DNA of 64,000 nt from Strongylocentrotus purpuratus. Its lineage: Eukaryota; Echinodermata; Echinoidea; Camarodonta; Strongylocentrotidae. Location of the stretch: NCBI RefSeq assembly GCF_000002235.5, contig NW_022145613.1, forward strand, positions 12,940,981 to 13,004,980. The letters run 5' to 3'. Shown piece by piece: positions 44,445 through 57,574 of this stretch. Each line of letters starts with the position of its first letter. The stretch's first letter is position 1. The notes under the pieces are model-generated. The model ran no database searches, was not told where the DNA came from, and was given only the letters and a program-made list of their open reading frames with translations. Position numbers and translations under genes: made by a program.

Positions 44445-46369
44445 CTAGACTTTAATTCGTCACTTAGACGAATTAGGTGATACGTATGATAATGGTTTAC
44501 ATAACGAATAATGCATTACACGATATATTATTTTATAAAATGCTTCTCCCATTTATATGCTTCTCCCATTATGATCTATTCATATGTCAAGATTAAATTG
44601 TGTCCCCTTGATCATCATGGATCTCGGGAAGATAGATTGAAACAATATATGACCGTTGACCCTGTACAGTAACCAGTTACACCTTTGACTCTAATTTACA
44701 TCATGAAGAACACATTTTGACGATTTTATCTTATTCAAAGAAATGAAAATGTAATTGATAAATGATTATCATCATTATGATAATGATGATCATGATGATA
44801 ATGAGCATGATCATGAGCGTGATCCTGATATCTAATTTAAAAAATGAGGGTTGATTTAGATAGCATATAGTCTCAGCTACAACATACTCAAAAGTCAACA
44901 AAGTTCAAGCAGAAATAACGGCGATATTGCTTGCAAAAGACAGGAATGTAGAATCCAAATTTGAGAAAAAGTCATCTCCCATAGGGATTACACGCAAAAA
45001 GTAATGGATCAAGTGAAAATAGGGTAATAATAAAGTAAAAAGGGTTGTTTATTACATTATTTGCGAATCTACGTGTTTTAATAATCAAAGGAGATGGTAC
45101 AGTGAAAGGTCAAAAGGAAAAAAAAGTGGAAAAAATATTGTAGGAGACACCCGGACTCGAACCAGGGATCTCGAGGTTGGAAGTCAAGTGCGTATACCGA
45201 TATACCAAAACATCTCCCATAGCGATTACACGTAAACGGGAAATGGAATTCTGAAATCTTACTTTGCAAGTGAAATATGAGCATGATCCCGGCGTCTGAT
45301 CGAAAGATAAAAGGCAAATATGAAAAGCTGATTTTCTCAGCTACAACATACTCGAAGCTCAGCGAAAAAATTAAAACAATGGAGATATTGCTCACGAAAG
45401 ACAGGAATGTAGAATCCAGATTTGTTAAAAAGTCATGTCCCATAGAGAATACACGCAAAATGTGAAAAATTGACATGCCTCCGTTAATCGCAAAAATACG
45501 TCATGATGCTTTTGTAGGAAATTGTCTCAGCTAGAACATATCAAAATTTGGAAGATGAAAGATCAATATCTACAGAGATACAATCAATTTTCAAAAAATA
45601 TGCTGACGTCATAATATGCAAATTGAAATTTTGAGTTTGGAGGCCATTATGATGACGTCATGAGTTAATCGAGGGTCAAATAAGACATGAAATCATATCT
45701 CCAACTCATAATCTATCTAAGTATGAAAAAATATTGGGAGTTCCTATCTATTCTGAAGAGTTACAAAGAATTTTGTATAGGCATGTTTTTGCTCATGTAT
45801 TGTGGATAAAGATAACGCAGGTCCGCGCGCGTTGTCAACCTTGACGGACGCTCATTGCGTTATTAAAAGGTGAACAAGTTATCAAAATGCTTTGAAAAAT
45901 GTGCCAAATATGAAAACAGAGAAAATTCGGCGATTCTATGTTGCAAAATGCTAGTACGCGCAAAAAAAGCGCGCGCATGCGCGTATGCATGATTTTTTGT
46001 CAAATGCTCCATATGGCCTAAAACGTATGCCAAAAAATGTTGGGATGATTTAGAGCATTTTAATTTTTTGCGCCCGCGTAAACGCGCGAACGAACGTGCA
46101 CGCGCGCATTTGCGCACGTTTATTGACCTGAAATTGACCGGACGGATATTGATCTTAATCGTGATAATTATGAATGAGAATTACTTTTCCGTTATGAAGA
46201 TATGATCATAAGTTGATTTTCACAAAATGGCGCCTGGATGACGTCACAATGACTTTGAGTTTTTGAAAAGTCACGCAATTCTAAGTTAGGCTAAGATCTA
46301 TCATCATGGCAAGTTTCATGATAATGGCTTTAGCCATTCTTGAGATATCCTGCGAACAAAATTGAGGAA
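44445..46369 (-). mobile_element. Helitron-like unit 18 (family A, long form)
   Basis: Left end CTAGACTTTAATTCGTCACT; right end GAGGAATAAT, where the usual GAGGAAGA is changed. GAT tract 44766-44826, tRNA-like module at 45143, CRE/octamer composite near 45604, GC-rich inverted repeat 45955-46120. Confidence 0.8.
45143..45206 (-). ncRNA. tRNA-like module, anticodon-loop CCA
   Basis: Same fold as the other copies with the B box intact (GGTTCGAGTCC). The loop TTCCAAC places CCA at the anticodon. The D-arm has one extra base (TATACGC). The 3' strand is TGTCTCC, one base off the common form. Confidence 0.6.
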
Positions 46370-46409
46370 TAATAATAATAATTTCTTCTATACAGACACA
46401 AAATAAATA

Positions 46410-47773
46410 CTAGACTTTAATTCGTCACTTAGACGAATTAGGTGATACGTATGATAATGGTTTAAAAAAAGAATAATGCATTACTCGATATATATTATTT
46501 TATAAAATGCTTCTACCATTATGATCTATCCATATGTCAAGATTAAATTGTGTCTCCTTGATCATCGTGGATCTAGGGAAGATAGATTGAGACGATATAT
46601 GACCATTGACCCTTTGCAGCATTTTGACGATTTTATCTTATTCAAAGAAATGATCCCGGCAAATGATCGAAAAATAAAGTGCACACTGGAAATAGCTTAT
46701 TCTCTCAGCTACAACACACTCTAAGCTCAGCAAAAACAAAGCTACAACAATTGAGATATTGCTCGCGAAAGACGAAAATGTAGAATCCAGTTTTGAGAAA
46801 AAGTCATGTCCCATAGAGAATACACGCAAAATGTGTAAAATTGACATGCCTCCTTTAATTGCAAAAATTCGCCATAATGCCTTTGTCAAACTGAAGAATT
46901 GGGGAAACTGCATTTGTAGAGAATTGTCACAGCTAGAACATATTAAAATTTAGAAGAAAAACAATCAATATTTACAGAGATACAATCAATTTTCCTAAAA
47001 TATGCATTGTCATAATATGCAAATTAAAATTTTGAGTTTGGAGGCCATTATGATGACGTCATGAGTTAATCGAGGTTAAAATGAGACATGAAATCATATC
47101 TCCGACTCATAATCTATCCAAATATGACAAAATATTATGAGTTTCTATCTATTCTAAAGAGTTACAATGAATTTTATATAGGCATGTTTTTGCCCATGTA
47201 TTGTGGAAAAAGATAACGCAAATCCGCGCGTGCTGTCAACTTTGACGGACGCTCATTGCGTTAATAAAAGGTGAACAAATTATCAAAATGCTTGGAAAAA
47301 TGTACCGAATATGATGACAGAAAAAAATCGGCGATTCTATGTTGCAAAATACCAGTACGCGCGAAAACGCGCGCGCATGTGCGTGTGCGTATTTTTTTTA
47401 TGAAATGCTCCATATGGCCTGAAACGTATGCAAAAAAAAAATTAGGATGATTTGGAGCATTTTAAATTTTTGCGCGCGCGTAAACGCGCGGACGAACGCG
47501 CACGCGCGCATTTGCGCACTTCTATTGACCTCAACTTGACCGGATGGATATTTATCTTAATCATGATAATTATAAATGAGAAATCCCTTTCCCTTATGAA
47601 GATATGATCATAAATTGATTTTCACAAAATGGCGCCTGGATGACGTCACGATAACTTTAACTCTCTAAAAAGTCACGCAGTTCTAAGTTAGACTAAGATC
47701 TATCATCATGGCAAGTTTCATGGTAATGGCTTTATTCAGTCTTGAGATATCCTGCGAACAAATTCATGGCAGA
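46410..47773 (-). mobile_element. Helitron-like unit 19 (family A, short form)
   Basis: Short A unit: the GAT tract, the first internal half and the tRNA-like module are all absent, with a direct junction near 46620-46655. Its right end is altered (CATGGCAGA). GC-rich inverted repeat 47355-47520. Confidence 0.75.
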
Positions 47774-47811
47774 ATAATAAAAATAATAAAGAAAATCTTG
47801 ACGAAATCAAT

Positions 47812-47843
47812 AGGTGATACGTAGACTTCGTTACGTATCACCT
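47812..47843. repeat. A-type spacer hairpin
   Basis: AGGTGATACGTA arms around GACTTCGT, preceded by CTTGACGAAATCAAT, between units 19 and 20. Confidence 0.85.
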
Positions 47844-47845
47844 AA

Positions 47846-49868
47846 CTAGACTTTAATTCGTCACTTTGACGAATTAGGTGATACGTATGCTCATGTGTAA
47901 CATAATAAAGAACGCATTTTCACGATTTCATATTTCGTTTACTACTCCCATTATGGTCTATCCATGAGTCAAGTTTCAACTGTAGGGCAGAGGGAGACAG
48001 ACCAAGAGAATAAGAGGGACGCAAGGCAAGAGAGAGAGAGAGAGAGAGGAAGAGGGTGAAAGAGAAGAGAGATAGATAGATGCAGAGACAGACCAAAAAA
48101 GGAGAGGGGCAGAACATGAGAGGAGAAGTAAAAGAGCAAGAGAGAGGAGAGAGAGAGAGATGCAATTGAGAACAATGCCTTCCAGATGACCATGATTGAA
48201 AGTGGTATAGCGCCCCCTTCAGGTATCCGATTGAGGATTGTTATATATGATAATTGACATGTCACCTTTGATTGAATTTTTGACTATGATAACGTCATGA
48301 TAATGTTAGATAGTCTACATAAATCTCGTGGAAACTTGTCTCAGCTACAACATACTCAAAAATCAACAAAATCCAAGCAGAAATATCGGCGATATTGCTC
48401 AAAACACAGGAATGTAGAATCCACATTTGAGAAAAAGTCATCTCCCATAGGGATTAAACGCAAAAAGTAATGGATTAAGTGAAAATAGGGTAATAATAAA
48501 GAAAATAGGGTTGTTTATTACATTATTTGCGATTCTACGTGTTTTAATACTCAAAGGAGATGGTACAGTGAAAGGTCAAAAAATAAAGTGAAGACAAATA
48601 TTGTTGGAGACACCCGGACTCGAACCATGGATCTCGAGGATGGAGGTCAAGTGCGTTACCGATATACCAAAACATTTCCCATAGCGATTACACGTAAACG
48701 GGAAATGAAATTATCAAATCCTACTTTGCAAGTGAAATATGAGCATAATCCCGGCATCTGATCGAAAAATGAAAGGCAAACGTGTGATAGATTATTGTCT
48801 CAGCTACAACATATTCGAAGCTCAGCAAAAACTAAGCTAAGACAACGGAGATTTTGCTCGTGAAAGACAAGAGTGTAGAATCCAGTTTTGAGAAAAAGTC
48901 ATGTCCCATAGAGAATACACGCAAAATGTGAAGAATTGACATGCCTCCTTTAATTGCAAAAATACGCCATGATGCCTTTGTCAAAATGAAAAATTGTGGA
49001 CGCTAGATTTGTAGAAAATTGTTTCAGCTAGAACATATCGAAATTTGAAAGAAAATCAATCAATATTTACAGAGATACAATCAATTTTTGAAAAAATCGC
49101 TGACGTCATAACATGCAAATTAAATTTGTGAGTTTGGAGGACATTATGGTGACGTCATGAGTTAATTGAGGATCAAATGAGACATGAAATCATATCTCCG
49201 ACTCATAATCTATCCAAATATGACAAAATATTAGGAGTTTCTATCTATTCTAAAGAGTTACAATGAATTTTATATAGGCATGTTTTTGCCCATGTATTGT
49301 GGATAAAGATAATGCAAATCCGCGCGTGCTGTCAACTTTGACGGACGCTCATTGCGTTAATAAAAGGTGAACAAATTATCAAAATGCTTGGAAAAATGTA
49401 CCGAATATGATGACAGAAAAAAATCGGCGATTCTATGTTGCAAAATGCCAGTACGCGCGAAAACGCGCGCGCATGCACGTGTGCGTAATTTTTTTATCAA
49501 ATGCTTTATATGGCCTGAAACGTATGCAAAAGAAATTTGAGATGATTTAGAGTATTTTTAATTTTTGCGCGCGCGTAAACGCGCGGACGAGCGCGCACGC
49601 GCGCATTTACGCACGTTTATTGACCTCAACTTGACCGGACGGATATTGATCTTAATCATGATAAATATGAATGAAAAATTACTATTCGTTATAAAGATAT
49701 GATCATTAGTTGATTTTCACAAAATGGCGCCTGGATGACGTCACGATGACTCTGAGTCTTTGAAAATTCACGCAGTTCTAAGTTAGACTAAGATCTATCA
49801 TCATTAAAAGATTCATAACAATGGCTTCATTCAGTCTTGAGATATCCTGCGAACAAATTCGAGGAAGA
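47846..49868 (-). mobile_element. Helitron-like unit 20 (family A, GA-tract variant with tRNA-like module)
   Basis: Begins with family A 3' end, then a GA-rich tract (48000-48165) and the GTATAGCGCCCCCTTCAGGT segment shared with units 2 and 28. It then switches to the tRNA-bearing A core. tRNA-like module at 48606; GC-rich inverted repeat 49453-49615. It combines parts of two A sub-forms. Confidence 0.75.
48606..48668 (-). ncRNA. tRNA-like module, anticodon-loop CCA
   Basis: B box GGTTCGAGTCC intact, loop CTCCATC with CCA at the anticodon. The T arm is weakened (CCATGG in place of CCCTGG). The T-run after the 3' strand is short here (AATATTTG), so pol III termination would be poor. Confidence 0.55.
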
Positions 49869-49912
49869 ATAATAATAAATAAATAAATAATAAAAATCTT
49901 GACGAAATCAAA

Positions 49913-49940
49913 AGGTGATACGTCTACGTACGTATCACCT
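49913..49940. repeat. A-type spacer hairpin
   Basis: AGGTGATACGT-CTACGT-ACGTATCACCT, the same loop as the hairpin at 16397, between units 20 and 21. Confidence 0.85.
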
Positions 49941-49942
49941 AA

Positions 49943-51901
49943 CTAGACTTTAATTCGTCACTTAGACGAATTAGGTGATACGTATGATAATGGTCTACAT
50001 AACGAAAAATGCATTACATGATATATTATTTTGTAAAATGCTTCTCCCATTCATATGCTTCTCCCATTATGATCTATTCATATGTCAAGATTAAATTGTG
50101 TCTCCTTGATCATCATGGATCTAGGGAAGATAGATTGAAACAATATATGACCTTTGACCCTGTGCAGTAACCAGTTACACATTTGACTCTAATTTACATC
50201 ATGAAGAACACCTTTTGACGATTTTTATCTTATTCAAAGAAATGAAAATGTAATTGATAAATGATTATCATCATTATGATAATGATGATCATGATGATCA
50301 TGATCATGATCATGAGCGCGATTATGACATCTTATTGAAAAAATGAGGGTTGATTTAGATAGCATTTAGTCTCAGCTACAACATACTCAAAAATCAACAA
50401 AATCCAAGCCGAAATAACGGCGATATTGCTCGCAAAAGACAGGAATGTAGACTCCAGATTTTAGAAAAAGTCATCTCCCATAGGGATTACACGCAAAAAG
50501 TAATGGATTAAGTGAAAATAGGGTAATAATAAAGTAAAAAGGGTTATTTATGACATTATTTGCGAATCTACGTGTTTAAATAATCAAAGGAGATGGTAGA
50601 GTGAAGGTCAAAAGGAAAAAAAAGTGAAAAAAAAGTGTTGGAGACACCCGGACTCGAACCAGGGATCTCGAGGTTGGAAGTCAAGTGCGTTACCGATATA
50701 CCAAAACATCTCCCATAGCGATTACACGTAAACGGGAAATGGAATTCAGAAATCCTACTTTGCAAGTGAAAAATGAGCATGATCCCGGCATCTAATCGAA
50801 AAATAAAAGGCACACTTTTGATAGCTCATTGTCTCAGCTACAACATATCCAAAGCTCAGCGAAAACAAAGCTAAAACAACGGAGATTTTGCTCGCGAAAT
50901 ACAGGAGTGTAGAATCCAGTTTTGAGAAAAAGTCATGTCCCATAGAGAATACACGCAAAATGCGAAAAATTGACATGACTCCTTTAATCGCAAAAATACC
51001 CCATGATACTTTTGTCAAAAATAAAAATTGTGAATACTACATTTGTAGAAAAATGTCTCAGCTAGAACTTATCAAAATTAAAAAGAAAATTGATCCATCT
51101 TTACAGAGATACAATCAATTTTCCAAAAATATGCTGACGTCATAATATGCAAATTGAAATTTTGAGTTTGGAGGCAATTATGATGACGTCATGAGTTAAT
51201 TGAGGATAAAATGAGACATGAAATCATATCTCCGACTCATATTCTATCCAAATATGACAAAATATTAGGAGTTTCTATCTATTCTAAAGAGTTACAATGA
51301 ATTTTATATAGGCATGTTTTTGCCCATTGTATTGTGGATAAAGATAACGCAAATCCGCGCGTGCTGTCAACTTTGACGGACGCTCATTGCGTTAATAAAA
51401 GGTGAAAAAATTATCAAAATGCTTGGAAAAATGTACCGAATATGATGACAGAAAAAAATCGGCGATTCTATGTTGCAAAATGCCAGTACGCGCGAAAACG
51501 CGCGCGCATGCGCGTGTGCGTAATTTTTTTATCAAATGCTCCATATGGCCTGAAACGTATGCCAAAAAATTTTGGGATGATTTAGAGCATTTTAATTTTT
51601 TGCGCGTGCGTAAACGCGCGAACGAACGCGCACGCGCATTTACGCACGTTTATTGACCTGAAATTGACCGGACGGATATTGATCTTAATCGTGATAATTA
51701 TGAATGAGAAATACTTTTCCGTTATGAAGATATGATCATAAGTTGATTTTCACAAAATGGCGCCTGGATGACGTCACGATGACTTTGAGTCTTTGAAAAG
51801 TCGCGCAGTTCTAAGTTAGGCTAAGATCTATCATCATGGCAAGTTTCATGATAATGGCTTTAGCCATTCTTGAGATATCCTGCGAACAAAATTGAGGAAG
51901 A
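49943..51901 (-). mobile_element. Helitron-like unit 21 (family A, long form)
   Basis: GAT tract 50266-50328, tRNA-like module at 50640, CRE/octamer composite near 51135, GC-rich inverted repeat 51486-51650. Right end GAGGAAGA followed by ATAATAATAATTTCTTC, a spacer type shared with units 17, 18, 25 and 26. Confidence 0.8.
50640..50702 (-). ncRNA. tRNA-like module, anticodon-loop CCA
   Basis: B box intact; loop TTCCAAC gives CCA. The T-run after the 3' strand is weak (ACACTTTTTTT, seven T after four bases). Confidence 0.6.
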
Positions 51902-51939
51902 ATAATAATAATTTCTTCTATACAGACACAAAATAAATA

Positions 51940-53891
51940 CTAGACTTTAATTCGTCACTTTGACGAATTAGGTGATACGTATGCTAATGGTTTACATAAT
52001 AAAGAATGCATTACACGATATCATATTATTTCATAAAATGCTTCATCCATTAAGATCTATCCATATGTCAAGTTTAAATTGTGTCCCCTTGATCATTATG
52101 GATCTAGGGAAGATAGATTGAAAAAATATGACCATTGACCCTGCGCAGTAACCAGTTACACCTTTGACTCTAATTTACATTATGAAGATAACATTTTGAC
52201 GATTTTATCTTATTCAAAGAAATGAAAATGTAATTGATAAATGATTATCATCATTATGATAATGATGATCATGATGATCATGATGAAGATCATAATCATG
52301 AGCGGGATCCTGACATCTTATTGACAAAATGAGGGGTGATTTAGATAGCACATAGTCTTAGCTACAGCATACTCAAAAATCAACAAAATCCAAGCAGAAA
52401 TAACGGCGATATTGCTCGCAAAAGACAGGAATGTAGAATCCAGATTTGAGAAAAAGTTATCTCCCACAGGGATTACACGCAAAAAGTAATGGATTAAGTG
52501 AAAATAGGGAAACAATAAAGTAAATAGGGTTGTTTATTACATTATTTGCGATTCTACGTGTTCGAATAATTAAAGGAGATGGTACAGTGAAAGGTCAACA
52601 ATAAAAAAAAGTTCAGAATTTTTTTTTGGGAGACACCCGGACTCGAACCCGGGATCTCAAGGTCGGAAGTCAAGTGCGTTACCGATATACCAAAACATTT
52701 CTCATAGCGATTACACGTAAACGAAAATGGAATTCTAAAATCCCACTTTGCAAGTAAAATGTGAGCATGATCCCGGCATATCATCGAAAAATGAAGTACA
52801 AATTGGAGATAGCTCATTGTCTCAGCTACAACATACTCGAAGCTCACCGAAAAAAAGTCAAAACAACGGAGATGGTGCTCGCGAAAGACGGAAATGTAGA
52901 ATGCAGTTTTGAGAAATAGTCATGTCCCATAGACAATACACGCAAAATGTGAAAAATTGACATGCCTCCTTTAATCGCAAAAATACGCCATGATGCCATT
53001 GTCAAAATGAAAAATACGTCGGAACTTTATTTGTGGAGATTTGTCTCAGCTAGAACATATCAAAATTTGGATGAAAATTGATCAAAATTTACAGAGATAC
53101 AATCAATTTCCCAAAAATATGCTGACGACATAATATGCAAATTGAAATTTTGAGTTTGGAGGCCATTATGATGACATCATGAGTTAATTGAGGATCAAAT
53201 GAGACATGAAATCATATCTCCAACTCATGATCTATCAACATATGAAAACATATTGGGAGTTCATATCTATTCTGAAGAGTTACAATGAATTTTTGTATAG
53301 GTATGTTTTTGCCCATATATTGTGGATAAAGATAACGCAGATCCGCGCGCGCTGTCAACTTTGACGGACGCTCATTGCGTTATTAAAAGGTGAACAAATT
53401 ATCAAAATGCTTGGAAAAATGTGCCAAATACGCTGAAATAGAAAATTTGGCAATTCTATGTTACAAAATGCTAGTGCGCACAAAAAACGCGCGCGCATGC
53501 GCGTGTGCATGATTTTTTGTCAAATGCTCCATATGGCCTGAAACGTATGCAAAAAAAATTTGAGATGATTTAGAGCATTTTCAATTTTTGCACGCGCGTA
53601 AACGCGCGGACGAACGTGCCCGCGCGCATTTGCGCACGTTTATTGACCTGAAATTGACCGGACGAATATTGATCTTATTCATGATAAATATGAATGAAAA
53701 ATTACTTTCCGTTATGAAGATATGATCATAAGTTGATTTTCACAAAATGGCGCCTAGATGACGTCATAATGACTTTGAGTCTTTGAAAAGTCACGCAGTT
53801 CTAAGTTAGACTAAGATCTATCATCATGGCAAGTTTCATGATAATGGCTTTATTCAGTCTTGAGATATCCTGCGAACAAATTCGAGGAAGA
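51940..53891 (-). mobile_element. Helitron-like unit 22 (family A, long form)
   Basis: GAT tract 52246-52312, tRNA-like module at 52629, GC-rich inverted repeat 53470-53640. Its right end abuts family C unit 23 with only an ATAATAATAAA-type spacer. Confidence 0.8.
52629..52691 (-). ncRNA. tRNA-Arg-like module, anticodon-loop CCG
   Basis: The T arm here pairs fully (CCGGG..CCCGG), better than in other copies; B box GGTTCGAGTCC; loop TTCCGAC gives CCG. A run of nine T follows the 3' strand on the minus strand. The 5' acceptor strand is still unmatched. Best-preserved tRNA-like fold of the set. Confidence 0.65.
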
Positions 53892-53902
53892 ATAATAATA
53901 AA

Positions 53903-55011
53903 CTAGATTTGTAATACTTGTTTGGAACAAGTATAGGTGGGCTGGTTCAACTAAAATTTGAGACAAAATGAAGGGCGCATTTGAGATAGCTAATCGTCTC
54001 AGCTACAACATACTCATGGTTCATTTTTAACGAAGCTAAAACGACGGAGGTATTGCTCGCGAAAGACGGGAAATACACACAAAAAGTGAAAAATTGACAT
54101 GCCTCCTTTAATCGCAACAATACGCCATGATTCCTTTGTCGAATTGAATGTTTTTGTAGTAAATTGTCTCAGCTAGAACATATTAAAATTTGAAAGAAAA
54201 TTGATCAATATTTACAGAGATACAATCAATTTTCCAAATATATGATGACGTCATAATATGCAAATTGAAATTTTGAGTTCGGAGGCCATTATGATGAGGT
54301 CATGAGTTAATTGAGGGTCAAATGAGACATGAAATCATATCTCCGACTCATACTTTATCAAGATATGAAAACAAATTGAGGTCATCTTGCATCCTAAAGA
54401 GCTACAATGGATTTTGTATAGGCATATTTTTGCCCATATATGCTATGTATTACAAGAGGTCGCGCGCACGGAAATTTATGTTTAACGGTCGATCATACCG
54501 TCATTAATAGTCATAAAGAGATAAACATGGTATCAATTTGTTTGTAAAAATATGTGGAATATTATGAAAGAAAAAAATGGCGATTCTATGTTGCGTAAAA
54601 GTTTTACGCGCGAAAACGCACGCGCATGTGCGTGTGCGCGATTTTTTATAAAATGCTTAGAATGGCCTAAAACGTATGCAAAATGATTTTGAGACGATTT
54701 TGAGCATTTTAAAATTTTGCGCGCGCATTGACGCGCGGACGTACGCGCACGCGCGCGTTTTTTTACCTGAAATTGACCGGACGGATATTGACCTCGATCA
54801 TGATAAATATGAACGAGAAAAAGCTTTTGGTTATGAAGATATGATCATGAGTTGATTTTTACAAAATGGCGCCTAGATGACGTCATCAGTGAAGGTCAAT
54901 GTTAAAAACGTTATTGTGCTTTGTACATATGCCTATACATATGTGTGCCAAATTTCAAGGCATTTAATCGAACCATTTTCAAGTTATCTTGCTAACAAAA
55001 AAGTGGTTAGA
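53903..55011 (-). mobile_element. Helitron-like unit 23 (family C)
   Basis: Nearly identical to unit 14 but keeps the GC-rich inverted repeat (54605-54770). It lacks about 48 bases (ATGTAGAATCCAGTTTTGAG and following) near 54070 that unit 14 has. Confidence 0.8.
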
Positions 55012-55029
55012 AATAAGAAAAATATTTAA

Positions 55030-56207
55030 CTAGATTTGTAATACTTGTTTGGAACAAGTATAGGTGGGCTGATCCAACAAAAAATTGAGACAAAATAAAG
55101 GGTACATCTGAAATAGCTTTTTGTCTCAGCTACAACATATTCGGAGTTCAGCGTAAATGAAGCTAAAACGACGTAGATATTGCTCGCGAAAGACGGGAAT
55201 GTACAGAATCAAGTTTTGAGAAAAAGTCATGTCCCATAGAGAATACACGCAAAATGTGAAAAAATTAGCTTGCCTCCTTTAATCGCAAAAATACGCCATG
55301 ATGCCTTTGTCAAAATGAAAAATTGTGACAACTGGATTTGTAGAGAATTGTCTCAGCTAGAACATATCAAAATTTTAAAGAAAATTAATCAATTTTTAGA
55401 AAGATACAATCAATTTTCCAAAAAAATGCTGACGTCATAATAGGCAAATTGAAATTTTGAGTTCGGAGGCCATTATGATGACGTCATGAGTTAATTGAGC
55501 GTCAAATGAGACATGAAATCATATCTCTGATTCATACTCGCTCAAAATATGAAAAAAAAATTGGGGTCACCTTGCATCCTAAAGAGCTATAATGGATTTT
55601 GCATAGGCATGTTTTTGCCCATATATGCTATGTATTACAAGAGCTCGCGCGCATTGAAATTTATGTTAAACGGTCGATTATTCAATTATTTATAGTCATA
55701 AAGAGACAAACATGGTATCAATTTGTTTGTAAGAATATGTGGAATATTATGAAAGAAAAAAAATGGCGATTCTATGGTGTCTAATAGTTTTACGCGCGAA
55801 AACGCGCGCGCATGCGCGTGTGCGCGATTTTTAAAAAAATGCTTAGAATGGCCTAAAACGTATGCAAAATGATTTTGAGACGATTTTGAGCATTTCAAAA
55901 TTTTGCGCGCGCATTGACGCACGGACGTACGCGCACGCGCGCGTTATTTGACCTGAAATTGACCGGACGGATATTGACCCTGATCATGATAAATATGAAT
56001 CAGAAATACCTTTTGGTTATGAAGATATGATCAGGAGTTGATTTTCGTAAAATTTTACAAAATGGCGCCTAGATGACGTCATCAGTGAAGGTCAATGTTG
56101 AAAACGTTATTGTGCTTTGTACATATGCCTATACATATGTGTGCCAAATTTCAAATTATTTGATTGAGCCATTTCCATGTTATCTTGCCAACAAAAAAGT
56201 GGTTAGA
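55030..56207 (-). mobile_element. Helitron-like unit 24 (family C)
   Basis: Nearly identical to unit 15, in the same order after unit 23 as 15 is after 14. GC-rich inverted repeat 55790-55950. Followed by two C-type hairpins. Confidence 0.8.
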
Positions 56208-56268
56208 AATAAGAAAAATATATAATAAATAATAAATAATAAATAAAGGCAATTCTAACGAAATTATA

Positions 56269-56364
56269 AGGTGGTCTGTACGTTATACAGCCCACCTGAT
56301 AATAAATAAATAAAGGCAATTCTAACGAAATTATAAGGTGGTCTGTACGTTATACAGCCCACCT
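56269..56364. repeat. Two C-type spacer hairpins
   Basis: Hairpins at 56269-56297 and 56336-56364: AGGTGGTCTGTA-CGT-TATACAGCCCACCT, each preceded by GGCAATTCTAACGAAATTAT. Same sequence as the pair at 37876-37967. Confidence 0.85.
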
Positions 56365-56370
56365 GATAAA

Positions 56371-57536
56371 CTAGATTTGTAATACTTGTTTGGTACAAGT
56401 ATAGGTGGGCTGGTCCAGCTAACATTTTAGACAAAATGAAGGGCACATTTGAGATAGCTAATTGTCTCAGCTACATCATACTCGAAGTTCAGCGTAAATG
56501 AAGCTAAAATGACGTAGATGTTGCCCGCGAAAGACGGGAATGTAGAATCGAGTTTTGAGAAAAAGTCATGCTCCATAGAGAATACACGCAAAATGTGAAA
56601 AATTGACATGCCTCCTTTAATCGCAAAAATACACCATGATACCTTTGTCAAAATGAAGAATAGTACTGACTGCATTTGTAGAAATTTGTCTCAGCTAGAA
56701 CATATTAAAATTTGGAAGAAAATTGATCAATATTTAAAAGAGATACAATCAATTTTCCATAAATATGCTGACGTCATAATATGCAAATTGGAATTTTGAG
56801 TTCGGAGGCCATTATGATGACGTCATGAGTTAATTGAGGGTCAAATGAGACATGAAATCATATCTCCGACTCATAATCTATCCAAATATGAAAAAATATT
56901 AGGAGTTTCTATCTATTCTAAAGAGTTACAATGAATTTTATATAGGCATGTTTTTGCCCATGTATTATGGATAAAGATAACGCAAATCCGCGCGTGCTGT
57001 CAACTTTGACGGACGCTCATTGCGTTAATAAAAGGTGAAAAAATTATCAAAATGCTTGGAAAAATGTACCAAATATGATGACAGAAAAAAAATCGGCGAT
57101 TCTATGTTGCAAAATGCCAGTACGCGCGAAAACGCGCGCGCATGCGCGTGTGCGTAATTTTTTATTAAATGCTCCATATGGCCTGAAACGTATGCAAAAA
57201 AAAATTGGGATGATTTAGAGCATTTTTAATTTTTGCGCGCGCGTAAACGCGCGGACGAGCGTGCACGCGCGCATTTACGCACGTTTTTTGGCCTAAAATT
57301 GACCGGACGGATATTGATCTTAATCATGATAAATATGAATGAAAAATTACTTTCCGTTATGAAGATATGATCATAAGTTGATTTTCACAAAATGGCGCCT
57401 GGATGACGTCACAATAATTTTGAGTCTTTAAAAAGTCACGCAGTTCTAAGTTAGACTAAGATCTATCATCATTGAAAGTTTCATGGCAATGGCTTTTGCC
57501 ATTCTTGAGATATCCTGCGAACAAAATTGAGGAAGA
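56371..57536 (-). mobile_element. Helitron-like unit 25 (family C 3' end, family A 5' end)
   Basis: The left end and first ~480 bases are family C, the right part from about 56870 (ATCTATCCAAATATGAAAAA) to GAGGAAGA is family A. The switch lies in core sequence common to both, so the unit looks recombinant. GC-rich inverted repeat 57119-57290. Confidence 0.8.
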
Positions 57537-57574
57537 ATAATAATAATTTCTTCTATACAGACACAAAATAAATA

